Origin: Sphingobacterium sp. R2
Lineage (GTDB): Bacteria; Bacteroidota; Bacteroidia; Sphingobacteriales; Sphingobacteriaceae
Assembly (NCBI RefSeq): GCF_040760075.1
Contig: NZ_CP142884.1
Coordinates: 2,232,001 to 2,296,000 of the forward strand
Direction: 5' to 3'
DNA: 64,000 nucleotides
Part shown: in pieces, positions 35,302-45,954 of the stretch
How positions within the stretch are numbered: position 1 is the stretch's first letter
How the letters are laid out: every line of letters begins with the position of its first letter
Translations under genes and position numbers: made by a program
Notes under the pieces: generated by a model
Databases searched by the model: none
What the model saw: the letters and a program-made list of their open reading frames with translations, nothing else
What the model was told of the DNA's origin: nothing

Positions 35302-37710
35302 CTATTCGTCCCTTAAACTATTTATCGGATTTGCTTTTGCTGCAAATATACTTTTGGTTGAAAGTACAAGACTTGCAAAAGCAATTAATCCTACAGCTGA
35401 TAGCCCAAAAATCCAGGGACTGATTGTCGTTCGGTAGACAAAATCATTAAGCCAATTATGCATAAAATAATAGGCAATTGGAAAAGCTATTAGACAGGCT
35501 ATCGCAACCAGTGATAGCAAATTTCGAAGCAGTAGGAATGTGATCTGGAAAACAGATGCCCCCAATACTTTACGGATTCCAATTTCCTTTGTGCGTTGAT
35601 TTGCCGTGAAGATGGCTAGTCCAAATAAACCCAGTCCAGCGATGGTTACAGAGAGTCCCACTGCCCAGGATAAAAGTTTAGAAAGCTGCTTCTCTTGGGT
35701 ATAGAAATTTTGGATTACCTCGTCTACAAATCGTAGATCCAATTCATCATCAGCGAAGACCGATTTATAACTGGACGTTATTTTATCGATAGCATTTTTC
35801 CAGTTTTCAGGATGCGATTGATCCAATGCAATATGGAGTACATAACCATCTTTGCTACCCGTATAAACAACGGGTTTAACTCCTTGTCGTGCTGAAGCAA
35901 GGTCAAAATCTTCCATTACCCCCACAATGATGCTATTTCCATTTTCAAAGGTTTTACCGATGGCATCTTCTGGGTTTTTGATATTTAGCAGTTCAAGACC
36001 TTTTCTATTGATCAACATTTCCCTTGTTGAATCCAATAGGCGTATATTTCTTCCTGCTAAAAGCGGAATCTGATAAACTTCTAAATAGTTTTCATCACCA
36101 GAGCGGCTATCAAAAGTCAAGGATTCCTTGTCGGGCGATTGATCGTAAGCGATGGCAGTAGTCATCCAACCGTTCATTGCAGGAGCGATGTTCCCAAAAC
36201 TGATTGCTTTGACATCTTTTAACTTCTGGAGCTCATTTTTGAGAATGATGCCTTTAGCGGAATTTTGAAAAGCTCCCGGAATGTAAACATTGACAATGGC
36301 GTCTTTCTGGAACCCCATATCTCGATGAGTGGCGTAATTGATTTGGCGAACAACGATAAGTACGCAGATAAGGAACGCTTGGGCCATGACAAACTGAAAG
36401 ATGGTCAGCGCTTTGCGTATCCATGCACTTCGGGATAAATTGGTGCTTTTCCCAAGCTGATTTTTGAGCGCCAGCACTGGCGCATATCCTGTCAGTACCC
36501 AGGCGGGGTAGAATCCCGCAAGTAAAGTGACTAAGATCAATTGCCCGAATAGGAACAAAACAATAACGGCTTTGTCTAAGCGGTCTACGCTCAGGTTTTT
36601 CGGAATAAATCCTTCGAAGACATGTGAAAACAAAGGGAGCAACAAAACTGCAAGTAATGTCGCCGATAAGGTTATCAGAAATGTTTCTATTAAGAATTGC
36701 TTGATCAATGTAGCTTTAGAACTGCCCAGGGTTTTGCGAATACCCACTTCTTTCGCTCTTTCGATGGATTGCGCAGTGGATAGATTGATAAAATTTACCG
36801 CTCCTAGCGCCAAGAGGAATAAGGCCAGTAGAATGAGGTTGCGTAGTGCTTCCGGGTGGGTCGCATCATAATTAAATCGCGTATCAAAATGTACATCTGC
36901 CAAGGCTTGAAGTTCCAGCTTATCGCGGATCTTTTCTCCTTCTTTGTATTTATATTTTTTAAGGAGATTAGCAATATTGTGCTCCAGCAGATGCGGATTG
37001 CTGTGGGCTTTTGTTTTGATAAGTACTTGATGGGAGTCGGAGATGCTGTTCCAAGCTTCCCAGTTATACATGTTCTTTAAGTTATTGTCAATAGGGATCG
37101 TCGCATCGGCAATGAAGATTTCATAATTGAAGTCCGAATTATGTTGCGGATTTTCAATCACTCCAGCGACCTGAAGCGGTATACTATCCGCATAGAAGAT
37201 GGTTTTGCCAATCACATTTGCCGGCGATTCTTTTCCATAAAACTTTTCTGATGTTTTCTGCGTAAGGATGATATTTCCGGATAAATTCAAAGCCTTAAGA
37301 CTGCCAGCCAACCATTTTGAAGGGAAAATATCGAAATATTGACTGTTAGTGAATACCATCTTCTGTTCTTTCGGGAAAGTCTGGAATTTGTCCTTAGCCA
37401 GCGAAACTTTCAGCTTTTGGATATGGCTATGGTAGATCGGCGCTACCGCTTCTAAGTTTGGGAGTTCTGCTTTCATCGTACGAACCAATGGGACGTAGAC
37501 ACCGGCATTTTTAAATTCCCCATTGTTAACTACGCGATACACTCGTTCTTTACCGGGTACATGTTTATCAAAACTATAGTCGTATTGAATCATGAGGAAA
37601 ATAACCAACGTAGCCGTAATCCCAATAGCGAGACTAGTAATATTGATGAACGTGATCAACTTATGTTTTTTTAAGAAACGATACGCTGTTTTAAGTGAAT
37701 TTACAATCAT
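35302..37710 (-). CDS. MacB/FtsX-type ABC permease, array copy 5
   Basis: 802 aa from the ATG at 37710; a TTG at 37737 would add nine residues that no other copy has. N-terminus LKTAYRFLKKHKLITFINITSL, coupling motifs KEVGIRKTLGSS (about residue 323) and KEIGIRKVLGAS (about 708), C-terminus NPINSLRDE. Overall it looks closest to copy 2 in the first periplasmic domain (both carry a QYFDIFP/DYFKMTP-like segment after a conserved Thr/Asn). It starts 45 bp after copy 4. Confidence 0.92.
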   Translation of the reverse strand: MIVNSLKTAYRFLKKHKLITFINITSLAIGITATLVIFLMIQYDYSFDKHVPGKERVYRVVNNGEFKNAGVYVPLVRTMKAELPNLEAVAPIYHSHIQKLKVSLAKDKFQTFPKEQKMVFTNSQYFDIFPSKWLAGSLKALNLSGNIILTQKTSEKFYGKESPANVIGKTIFYADSIPLQVAGVIENPQHNSDFNYEIFIADATIPIDNNLKNMYNWEAWNSISDSHQVLIKTKAHSNPHLLEHNIANLLKKYKYKEGEKIRDKLELQALADVHFDTRFNYDATHPEALRNLILLALFLLALGAVNFINLSTAQSIERAKEVGIRKTLGSSKATLIKQFLIETFLITLSATLLAVLLLPLFSHVFEGFIPKNLSVDRLDKAVIVLFLFGQLILVTLLAGFYPAWVLTGYAPVLALKNQLGKSTNLSRSAWIRKALTIFQFVMAQAFLICVLIVVRQINYATHRDMGFQKDAIVNVYIPGAFQNSAKGIILKNELQKLKDVKAISFGNIAPAMNGWMTTAIAYDQSPDKESLTFDSRSGDENYLEVYQIPLLAGRNIRLLDSTREMLINRKGLELLNIKNPEDAIGKTFENGNSIIVGVMEDFDLASARQGVKPVVYTGSKDGYVLHIALDQSHPENWKNAIDKITSSYKSVFADDELDLRFVDEVIQNFYTQEKQLSKLLSWAVGLSVTIAGLGLFGLAIFTANQRTKEIGIRKVLGASVFQITFLLLRNLLSLVAIACLIAFPIAYYFMHNWLNDFVYRTTISPWIFGLSAVGLIAFASLVLSTKSIFAAKANPINSLRDE

Positions 37711-37755
37711 TGTTATTTCGTTTTTTGTTAACCCCAATTTGATATTCTAGTGTTG

Positions 37756-40158
37756 CTATTCGTCCCGCAAACTATTTACATGATTTAGTAATGCAGCTTT
37801 AAAAGTTTGGAATCCAATTGTTATAAATGCGACAATTGTCACTGTCAGGACAGCGACTACGTATGCCCACCACGGCATATCGATGTGATAAACAAAATCA
37901 TTTAACCAGCTATTTGATAAGTAGTATGCAATTGGTCCTGCAATCAGAAATGCTATACAGATCAATTTGATGTAGTTTGCGGACAGCAAATGAATAATAC
38001 TACCGACACTTGCACCAAGAACTTTACGTATGCCGATCTCTTTACTCTTTGATTCAGCTGTATAGGCAGCTAGTCCTAGTAAACCCAGGCAGGCAATAAA
38101 TAGGGTCAAAAATGAAAACAAAGTCATGACATTGGATGAACGAATTTCATTATCATATTGATCTTGTACATGCTGGTCTAAAAAGAAAAAATCAAATGCA
38201 GCATCGGGAGCAATAGCTGTGTAGATTTTTTTTATCTCCTCCATATACGACTGAAGATCTGCTGTTTTATAGCGGATCAATAAATTCCGAGGAGATTCAG
38301 AAGAAGCATTCATTGTATAGTAGGTATATCCACCGATCTCAGATTTTAGGTTGGCATAATTAAAATCTCGAACAACACCAGATATGATGGAATTAGTCGC
38401 ACTCATTTCTGTAACGATATGTTTACCTATTGCTTCTTCGGGTGTTTTATAACCTAAAAACTTCATTACTTTTTCGTTGATCAATACATAACACGTTGAG
38501 TCTGTACGCCCGATCACATTTGGTAAATCTGTACCCGCAAGTAATTTTAGTCCTAAAGTATTGATCGTCTTGCCATAGGTGACGCAGCTCAGTGTGGGTA
38601 AGCCCTGCTTGTCAGTCGTAAATTTATAAGTTGATTTACCACTTTCATTGAATCCGGGTATCGATTGTGCGAAAGTCGTGGCTACCGTATTGGTCAGGTT
38701 TTGAACTTGTTGGCCAAGGGTATTTAACTTTTCTTGATTTTTTAAAGAACGAATTGAAATAGACACAACATTTTCAGGTTGATACCCTAAATCCTTATTG
38801 CGGATAAAGCTTATTTGGGCAAGCATAATACTGATACCAATAATCAGTACGATCGAAATAGAAAACTGGCATACAACCAATATTTGTCGGATTAATATTG
38901 TTTGCCCCTGTTTATTGTATCCTTTGTTCATTAAAGAGATTGATTTAATGCCTGAAAGGAATAATGCAGGATAGCTACCTGCAACCAACGTAATGACTAG
39001 CCATGCTATAGCCAATATTCCTAACATATTCCAATTCAGCAGATGCTGAATAGTCATATCGGTCTTACCGACCAAATTGAACGCAGGAATAAGTATGATG
39101 GCAAGGACGAGCCCAATAAGCATAGCGGAAAGACTAATTGTTGCCGTTTCTACAAAAAAACGGATAATGAGCTGCCGACGGGTAGCGCCAAGTACTTTAT
39201 TGACTCCAACTTGTTTTGCATTTTTCTGTGATTTGGCTGTCGCAAGATTCATATAATTGATGCATGCAATTATAATCACGAGAAGGGCAAGGACTGATAA
39301 TGTTCTAATGATGGTTATATTTCCAGAACGTGTAGTAACTCCACTTGTAAGATCTGCTGAATAGAGGTGTACTGCTGATAACGGTTGTAGGAAAAATTGT
39401 GTATAATATTGGTTGTCTTTTTCGACATACTTGTCTATCAATTTAGTAGCTTCTTGCGCAATAGAGCCTGGATCTGCGCCCTTTTTCAATAGAATATAAG
39501 TTTCGTAACTCGCATTGCTCCAGTATACATTTTGCCCCATCCATGAATCCATAATATTCATGACCATGTTACAATCTAATGTGCTATTAGCTGGAAGATC
39601 TTTGAAGACTCCGGTGACCTGTACGGTATCCTGTTGATTGATACTGATTAATTTGCCAATGGCTTCCTGTTTTCCAAATAGTTTTTCTTTCGACGATTGG
39701 GATAGGACGATGCTTTTTTTATTTGAAAAAGCAGTACGCGCATTTCCTTCAATAAATTGAAAATCAAATATCGAGAACAGCGTCGAATCTGCTAAGTACA
39801 ATTGTTTTTCAGAGAAATTATCATTCCCGGTGCCGATGGAAGCCGTTGCACCATAACCGTCTTTTACCAGACGCACCATATTATCCACCTGGGTAATGTC
39901 GGATTTTAAAGTTGGTCCCACCGCATTGGGGAGTGTAAGCATTTTCTCCTCATTATATGCTGCGGATAGCTTCATGTAGACGCGGTAGATATGCTCAGCT
40001 TTAGGATACATAGAATCAAAACTTAGTTCCTGTCGGATAAAGGCGAATAACAATAGCGATACACAGATACCTATGGCCAGTCCACTGATATTAAGGATAC
40101 TGAAAAATCGGTTTGCCCTGATTGTTCGCCAAGCTGTCTTTATATAGTTCTTTATCAT
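37756..40158 (-). CDS. MacB/FtsX-type ABC permease, array copy 4
   Basis: 800 aa. N-terminus IKTAWRTIRANRFFSILNISGL and SFDSMYP after helix 1. The first coupling motif is KQVGVNKVLGAT (about residue 318; Gln for Glu and Asn for Arg) and the second is the standard KEIGIRKVLGAS (about 709). The C-terminal motif is NHVNSLRDE, the only copy in which the Pro of NPV is replaced. It lies 92 bp after copy 3; no activator site is visible in that gap. Confidence 0.92.
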   Translation of the reverse strand: MIKNYIKTAWRTIRANRFFSILNISGLAIGICVSLLLFAFIRQELSFDSMYPKAEHIYRVYMKLSAAYNEEKMLTLPNAVGPTLKSDITQVDNMVRLVKDGYGATASIGTGNDNFSEKQLYLADSTLFSIFDFQFIEGNARTAFSNKKSIVLSQSSKEKLFGKQEAIGKLISINQQDTVQVTGVFKDLPANSTLDCNMVMNIMDSWMGQNVYWSNASYETYILLKKGADPGSIAQEATKLIDKYVEKDNQYYTQFFLQPLSAVHLYSADLTSGVTTRSGNITIIRTLSVLALLVIIIACINYMNLATAKSQKNAKQVGVNKVLGATRRQLIIRFFVETATISLSAMLIGLVLAIILIPAFNLVGKTDMTIQHLLNWNMLGILAIAWLVITLVAGSYPALFLSGIKSISLMNKGYNKQGQTILIRQILVVCQFSISIVLIIGISIMLAQISFIRNKDLGYQPENVVSISIRSLKNQEKLNTLGQQVQNLTNTVATTFAQSIPGFNESGKSTYKFTTDKQGLPTLSCVTYGKTINTLGLKLLAGTDLPNVIGRTDSTCYVLINEKVMKFLGYKTPEEAIGKHIVTEMSATNSIISGVVRDFNYANLKSEIGGYTYYTMNASSESPRNLLIRYKTADLQSYMEEIKKIYTAIAPDAAFDFFFLDQHVQDQYDNEIRSSNVMTLFSFLTLFIACLGLLGLAAYTAESKSKEIGIRKVLGASVGSIIHLLSANYIKLICIAFLIAGPIAYYLSNSWLNDFVYHIDMPWWAYVVAVLTVTIVAFITIGFQTFKAALLNHVNSLRDE

Positions 40159-40250
40159 GATCGTGTGTGTTTGGAAAGTTGTCTGATGACCTGTTCTAAT
40201 AAAAGATTGTTCATAGCAGAAGCGTAGTGATTGACTAAAATTGACGCTAG

Positions 40251-42671
40251 TTATTCATCTCTTAGGCTGTCTACCGGGTTTGCTCTGGCCGCTTTAAGTG
40301 TTTGATAGCTTACCGTAAATAAAGCGATCAGAATGGCGGCGAAACCGGCCAAGGCAAACATCCACCATTGTGGTTCAATGTGATAAGCAAAGTTGTCCAG
40401 CCATTTTTTCATCGCCATCCAAGATAGGGGAGTGGCAATGAGGAGGGCTACAGCCAATAACTTGATGAAGTCGGAAGAGAGCAGGAGGATTAAATGATAG
40501 ATGGATGCACCGAGAACTTTCCGTACGCCGATTTCTTTGGTACGCTGTTGGGCTGTATACGTCACAAGTCCCAATAATCCCAGACAGGCAATGAAAAGTG
40601 CCAGTCCAGAGAAGGCTGTAAAAAGTCTTCTAAAATTATAATCCGCTTCATATTGTCGATTGAAGCTATCATCAAGAAAGCTATATAAAAATGGACGGTT
40701 TGGTACAAGCTCATTCCACAGTTTGCCGATTCTTGCAATGGTCTCAGGCTGGTTTACATGTTGGATATTCAAGGTTAAATATCGGCTGCCGCTTGGATCA
40801 AGGCGCAACGCTAATGGCTCAATCTTACGGTGTAGAGAAAGGTAGTTGAAATCTTTCACCACACCAATAACTGTCCCCTCTCTTCCCCATTGACGAAATT
40901 GTTTACCAATAATATCTTGTGGATTGGAGTATCCCCATTGTTTAGCAGCAGATTCATTGATAACAAGTGAATGAGCTGTATCGGCAGGGAAATCTCTGGA
41001 ATAGGCGCGCCCTGCGGCCATTTGTAAACCGATATTAGGAATAAAGTCGACATCGACTTCATATAAAAAAGGAGCAAATGAAGTCATTGTTCCGTTGGCT
41101 GACATGATTTCGGTTCCGGCATTTGGAAAAAATGTTCCGGGTACCGTGCGTGATGCGGTGACAGACAGCACATCTTTATCTTTTGCAAGTGTCAATTTTA
41201 TCGCTTCCAGGTTATTGTTTACCTTATCATCGAAATTATAATCAATGACAAGTCGTTGATCTTTTTGAAATCCAAGATCGCGGTGCTGCAATTGATCTAA
41301 TTGAGAAAAGACGACGACAGTACCTGCAATGAGCGCAATGGAAAGGCAAAATTGAAAAACAACTAATACGCGACGTAATAATGTGCCACCTTTGCTGTTG
41401 CTATAACTTCCTTTAAGCACTGAAATAGGTTTGAAATTTGCTAGAATCAATGCGGGGTAGCTGGCTGCAAGTAGCCCCGTAAAAACGGTAGTGGATAGGA
41501 ATATTGCCCAGGTCGTCCCGTTTAGCAGGGACGAATAATTGAGGTGTTTGCCTGAAAATGCTTCCAAAAAAGGAAGAAAAGCCATAACGAGCAGTATAGC
41601 CAAAATACTACTGACAAATACAAGGACCAATGATTCAGACATAAACTGAAAGATCAGATTGCTTTTGCTCGCGCCTATGGTTTTTCGGACGCCGACTTCT
41701 TTTGCTCTTTCCATTGACCTTGATGTAGCCAGATTCATAAAGTTCACACAGGCGATCAATAATATAAATCCGCCAATAATGCTGAATATGTATAAATTCT
41801 GATAGCTTCCATTGGGACCGGGCTGACGATCCGCAGACGAGTGCATGTAAGCCTGCAGAAGTGGCTCAATATGGAAATCGTATTTTGCGTTGCGGTTTTC
41901 GTTTGCAGGGAGATGCCGCTTGAGAAACTCCGGTATTTTTTGGTTGAACTTTACAGGGTCAAAGTCTTTTGAAGCGAGAAAGTACGTGTAGAAGTCCACA
42001 TAATCCCAGCCTTCTTTGTTAAATACGTCTGGCCGAGCTTTTCGGAAGGTACTCATCGAGAGCAGTGCATCGAACGTAAAGTGTGAATTAGAGGGGACAT
42101 CGGCCATTACTGCTGTTACCGTGTATAGACCTGCGTCAGCACGGCCCGCGGCTAAACCTCCCTCAAGCGTCTTGCCAATGGGATTTTGATCGCCGAAATA
42201 TTTTTTGGCTGTACTCTCTGTTAATACAACAGAATAGGCATTATTTAAGGCTGACTGAGGGTCGCCGGCCAAAACCTTCCAACTGAAGACATCAAAAGCA
42301 GTTGAATCCATGAAAAATACATTTTCCTCTTGGAATCTTTTATCGCCTTTTTTGAGTAGGATAGAGGTTTGCCCTGAAAATTGAACGACCTTCTCTATCT
42401 CAGGGAAATCAGCCCTGATGGCATCACCGACGGGTGCATTGCCCCAGATCTGATGCTGCTCGGTGCTGCTTACACCCTTATAGTCATGGACGATGCGGTA
42501 AATTCGATCTTTATTCACATGGTATTTGTCATAAGACAATTCATTTTGTACATAAATCGCTATTAATAGGCAGCAGGCTAATCCTATTGCTAATCCAATT
42601 ATGTTTATGGTCGAATATCCTTTATTTTTAGAGATATTGCGCCAGGCTATTTTTATATAGTTTTTGATCAT
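40251..42671 (-). CDS. MacB/FtsX-type ABC permease, array copy 3
   Basis: 806 aa with textbook family motifs: IKIAWRNISKNKGYSTINIIGL at the N-terminus, SYDKYHVN after helix 1, coupling motifs KEVGVRKTIGAS (about residue 327) and KEIGVRKVLGAS (about 714), and NPVDSLRDE at the end. It carries a Gly/Ala/Asp-rich GGLAAGRADAGLY insertion near residue 180 in the first periplasmic domain. It starts 60 bp after copy 2 and belongs to the long proximal unit. Confidence 0.92.
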   Translation of the reverse strand: MIKNYIKIAWRNISKNKGYSTINIIGLAIGLACCLLIAIYVQNELSYDKYHVNKDRIYRIVHDYKGVSSTEQHQIWGNAPVGDAIRADFPEIEKVVQFSGQTSILLKKGDKRFQEENVFFMDSTAFDVFSWKVLAGDPQSALNNAYSVVLTESTAKKYFGDQNPIGKTLEGGLAAGRADAGLYTVTAVMADVPSNSHFTFDALLSMSTFRKARPDVFNKEGWDYVDFYTYFLASKDFDPVKFNQKIPEFLKRHLPANENRNAKYDFHIEPLLQAYMHSSADRQPGPNGSYQNLYIFSIIGGFILLIACVNFMNLATSRSMERAKEVGVRKTIGASKSNLIFQFMSESLVLVFVSSILAILLVMAFLPFLEAFSGKHLNYSSLLNGTTWAIFLSTTVFTGLLAASYPALILANFKPISVLKGSYSNSKGGTLLRRVLVVFQFCLSIALIAGTVVVFSQLDQLQHRDLGFQKDQRLVIDYNFDDKVNNNLEAIKLTLAKDKDVLSVTASRTVPGTFFPNAGTEIMSANGTMTSFAPFLYEVDVDFIPNIGLQMAAGRAYSRDFPADTAHSLVINESAAKQWGYSNPQDIIGKQFRQWGREGTVIGVVKDFNYLSLHRKIEPLALRLDPSGSRYLTLNIQHVNQPETIARIGKLWNELVPNRPFLYSFLDDSFNRQYEADYNFRRLFTAFSGLALFIACLGLLGLVTYTAQQRTKEIGVRKVLGASIYHLILLLSSDFIKLLAVALLIATPLSWMAMKKWLDNFAYHIEPQWWMFALAGFAAILIALFTVSYQTLKAARANPVDSLRDE

Positions 42672-42731
42672 AGCTCAATTTCTTAAATTGCAGTGTGTTT
42701 GACAATCAATTAGTTTCTTATATTCCAGCTT

Positions 42732-45137
42732 TTACTCATCTCTTAAACTATCGACCGGGTTTGCACGTGCTGCTTTTATGGATTGGTAGCTCATTGTAAA
42801 AAATGCAATAAGTAGGGTTGCGGCAGCCGGAATAATAAACATCCACCAGGATAGATCTATCCTATACGCAAAATCATCCAACCATTTGTGCATCGCCCAC
42901 CAAGCAATTGGAGTAGCAATCAAAATAGAAATGAGTATAAGTTTGACGTAATCTTTTGATAATAATCCAATAATTCCCAGTACTGTACTTCCCAACACTT
43001 TTCGAATACCAATTTCTTTTGTACGTTGTACCGTGGTGATCGTAACCAAACCGATCAATCCCAGGCAGCTGATGAGAATTGTCGTCGACGTAAATAGATT
43101 GATGATCTTCGAGAATTTTAGATCACTGCTATAAAGTTCTTTGATTTGCTGATCATAGAAATCATATTTAAATGGGGCTTTTGGATAGTATTTTTTCCAT
43201 TCTTTCTCAATCTGTTTTAAAGTTTCCGGCCAGGTAGTTGAGTTAGTGTTGAGTTTGATACTTATTCTGCTTAATTCCCATTTTTTAATGGAACTCAGCA
43301 TGACGACAGGTTGAATGGCTGCATGGAGATTTTTTGTATGAAAATTGTCCGTCACCCCCACAATCTGACGCTGTTTATCTGTATACGTAACAAAGCTCCC
43401 TACAGCATGTTCAGCAGATTTAAAACCTAATTTTTGAACGCTGGCTAAGTTTAACACGATGCCTGTGCTCGTATCGGCCAATTGCAGCGGGCGGCCAGCA
43501 AGCATTTTAAAATTATAGAGCTTAAAGTTATCTTGGTCGACAAACTTCATTTGTACATCGGCTTGTACCCGTCCCGTATCACTTTTTGCAAACAAGGCAT
43601 TTCCCCAATGTTCGCTACTCATGGGCAGATGCCCCAAGGAAACCTGCTCTACGCCTGCGATCTGCTTGATCGCTTGTTTGAAAACAAAAGGATCAACATT
43701 ACTGTCCTGATAGCTTTTACTCGGGAAACGTAGGGTAATGATCGCATCCTTATCGAAGCCGTAGTTACTCTGTAGGGCATGTTTCAACTGTAGACCAATG
43801 ATGCAAGTTGAAATAACGAATAGCTGGGCAATCAAAAATTGAAAAACAATGAGCATTTTTCGAAAAGAAAGATTGCCAAATTTGAGCGTTTGCGCATTCG
43901 AGATTTTAATGACTTCAACAATCTTGACTTTATTTGTCAGTAAAATTGGGTAACATGAGGAAATTAAGGTAATCGTTATGGTAAGTGTTGCTAAAAATAG
44001 CGATACGCCAAAGGGGTCTGGATATAGCTTGAGCTGATCGGGAATATAGGATGCTAAAACTGTTTGAATGAGAATAAGTAAAGGCCATGATAAAAGTACC
44101 GAAAAAGCCGTAATGCAAAAGGTTTCCAATAAAAAGGATTTGCTGATCCTCTGTTGGCTTTCACCCAATGTTTTACGAATACCAATCTCCTTCGCCCGCT
44201 GAGGAATTTGTGCAGTAGCCAGGTTGATATAATTGACACAGGCCAATAGGAGGAGGAATATACCAATGCCAATAAGTCCAAATATGATTTTCTTATCCAC
44301 ACTATTCTGGGCGAAAGAAGTAAAATGTAAGTCTTTTAAGGGTACTGTATTTACATGCATTTTAAATCCGAATTTGTCAAATTCGGCATGCGTCATCTCA
44401 TACGCCTTTTTATCGGCTGTCTTTATGAGGTTAGGAAGAGAAGCCGATGATTTTACCTTAATAAAGAGCTGCCAATTTGAATTTGAATTACTCCAGTTTG
44501 TACTGTCCCATTCCTTTTCTGGAATCCGGATAAATTCTTTGCCCAAAAAGCTGCTTGGAAGCGCTAAATCTTTTACAATACCGGTGACATTATATAATGT
44601 ACTATCATAGGACAAAGTCTGTCCTATGATTTGGTCCATTGACGTATTTGGGAAGTACAATTTAGCCCGCGATTCTGTCAGGATGACTTCATGGCTATTT
44701 TTTAGTATATTCCTTTTGTCGCCAGCTAACCAAACATAAGGTGTCATTTTGAAATAGTCTCCCGTGGTACCGATGATTTCGGGCTGATCTTCAAACTCTA
44801 TTTTCTGCGCGCCGCGATTATTACTGACACGCTCGAAGTATTGTTTAAAGATGGGGACTGTCAGTTCAACATTGACAAAGTTTTCCTTGATATATGCCGG
44901 TAATGGTGCGGGAACACCATCAAAATGATCTAATTTATCCTTTTCCTCATAGGAAGTATGGACTTTGTAAATCTGCTCACTTTCCGGATGATGCTGGTCA
45001 AAACTAAATTCATAATTGACGATGCGGAAAATTAGCCAACAGGCACTTATTCCGATGGCAAGCCCAAATACATTTAAAAATGTGAAAAGACGGTTGCGCC
45101 ATAGTTGTCTGAAAATTAATTTAATCGTGCTCATCAT
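42732..45137 (-). CDS. MacB/FtsX-type ABC permease, array copy 2
   Basis: 801 aa. The start has two Met codons in a row, either usable. N-terminus IKLIFRQLWRNRLFTFLNVFGL, EFSFDQHHP after helix 1, coupling motifs KEIGIRKTLGES (about residue 319) and KEIGIRKVLGST (about 709), ending NPVDSLRDE. It begins 44 bp after the proximal ATPase gene, so it probably shares a transcript with it. Confidence 0.92.
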   Translation of the reverse strand: MMSTIKLIFRQLWRNRLFTFLNVFGLAIGISACWLIFRIVNYEFSFDQHHPESEQIYKVHTSYEEKDKLDHFDGVPAPLPAYIKENFVNVELTVPIFKQYFERVSNNRGAQKIEFEDQPEIIGTTGDYFKMTPYVWLAGDKRNILKNSHEVILTESRAKLYFPNTSMDQIIGQTLSYDSTLYNVTGIVKDLALPSSFLGKEFIRIPEKEWDSTNWSNSNSNWQLFIKVKSSASLPNLIKTADKKAYEMTHAEFDKFGFKMHVNTVPLKDLHFTSFAQNSVDKKIIFGLIGIGIFLLLLACVNYINLATAQIPQRAKEIGIRKTLGESQQRISKSFLLETFCITAFSVLLSWPLLILIQTVLASYIPDQLKLYPDPFGVSLFLATLTITITLISSCYPILLTNKVKIVEVIKISNAQTLKFGNLSFRKMLIVFQFLIAQLFVISTCIIGLQLKHALQSNYGFDKDAIITLRFPSKSYQDSNVDPFVFKQAIKQIAGVEQVSLGHLPMSSEHWGNALFAKSDTGRVQADVQMKFVDQDNFKLYNFKMLAGRPLQLADTSTGIVLNLASVQKLGFKSAEHAVGSFVTYTDKQRQIVGVTDNFHTKNLHAAIQPVVMLSSIKKWELSRISIKLNTNSTTWPETLKQIEKEWKKYYPKAPFKYDFYDQQIKELYSSDLKFSKIINLFTSTTILISCLGLIGLVTITTVQRTKEIGIRKVLGSTVLGIIGLLSKDYVKLILISILIATPIAWWAMHKWLDDFAYRIDLSWWMFIIPAAATLLIAFFTMSYQSIKAARANPVDSLRDE

Positions 45138-45181
45138 CTATAGGTTATTAGGATTAATATTTTGGTTATGTATGAGTTGTC

Positions 45182-45874
45182 TTATACCGAAGTTGTTTCC
45201 ATAATCACTTGTCCGTCTAGCATGCGGATTACACGGTCAGAGAATTTTGCATCGTGCTCACTGTGTGTTACCATGACGATGGTTGTGCCGGCCTCGTTCA
45301 ATTCAGTCAAGAGTTGCATAACTTCGTTACCGTTATTGGAATCGAGGTTACCCGTAGGCTCATCGGCAAGGATCAGTTTGGGATTATTGACAACCGCACG
45401 AGCGACAGCCACACGTTGCTGTTGACCTCCGGAAAGCTGTTGTGGGAAGTGATTGCGACGGTGCATGATCTGCACTTTTTCCAAAACTTCTTCTACACGT
45501 TTTTTGCGTTCTGCAGCTGGAACATTGGTATAAACCAGTGGAAGTTCCACGTTTTCAAATACAGTCAGCTCATCAATCAAATTGAAGCTCTGAAATACAA
45601 AACCAATGTTATGTTTGCGAAGATCTGAGCGACCACGTTCTTTGAATTTGGCAACTTCAATCTCGTTGAAAAGATAGCTTCCTTCGTCCAAATCATCCAA
45701 GAGGCCAATGATATTGAGTAAAGTCGATTTCCCACAGCCCGAAGGCCCCATTACAGCAACAAACTCGCCCTCTTTGACATGAATATTCAGGTTGTTTAAT
45801 GCGACGGTTTCAACTTCTTCAGTGCGGTAATACTTTTGAAGGTTGGTAATTTTGATCATATTTTTTGTACTCAT
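45182..45874 (-). CDS. ABC transporter ATP-binding protein (MacB/LolD type), proximal copy
   Basis: 230 aa. Walker A GPSGCGKSTLLNIIG (about residues 39-53), Q-loop FVFQSFNL, signature LSGGQQQRVAVARA, Walker B LILADEPTG and the switch histidine in VMVTHSEHD are all canonical. It is the cytoplasmic motor for FtsX-fold permeases, working without translocating substrate across the inner membrane. It sits between permease copies 1 and 2 and is the only ATPase for the six permeases of the proximal unit. Another ATPase lies 29 kb away at the far end of the array. Confidence 0.95.
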   Translation of the reverse strand: MSTKNMIKITNLQKYYRTEEVETVALNNLNIHVKEGEFVAVMGPSGCGKSTLLNIIGLLDDLDEGSYLFNEIEVAKFKERGRSDLRKHNIGFVFQSFNLIDELTVFENVELPLVYTNVPAAERKKRVEEVLEKVQIMHRRNHFPQQLSGGQQQRVAVARAVVNNPKLILADEPTGNLDSNNGNEVMQLLTELNEAGTTIVMVTHSEHDAKFSDRVIRMLDGQVIMETTSV

Positions 45875-45954
45875 GGTTTTTATGTTTTGGGTCCTTGGCG
45901 ATATTGCCTTGAACAGTTATTATTTCTGTTATTAAATTCTATTTATTTAATTGT

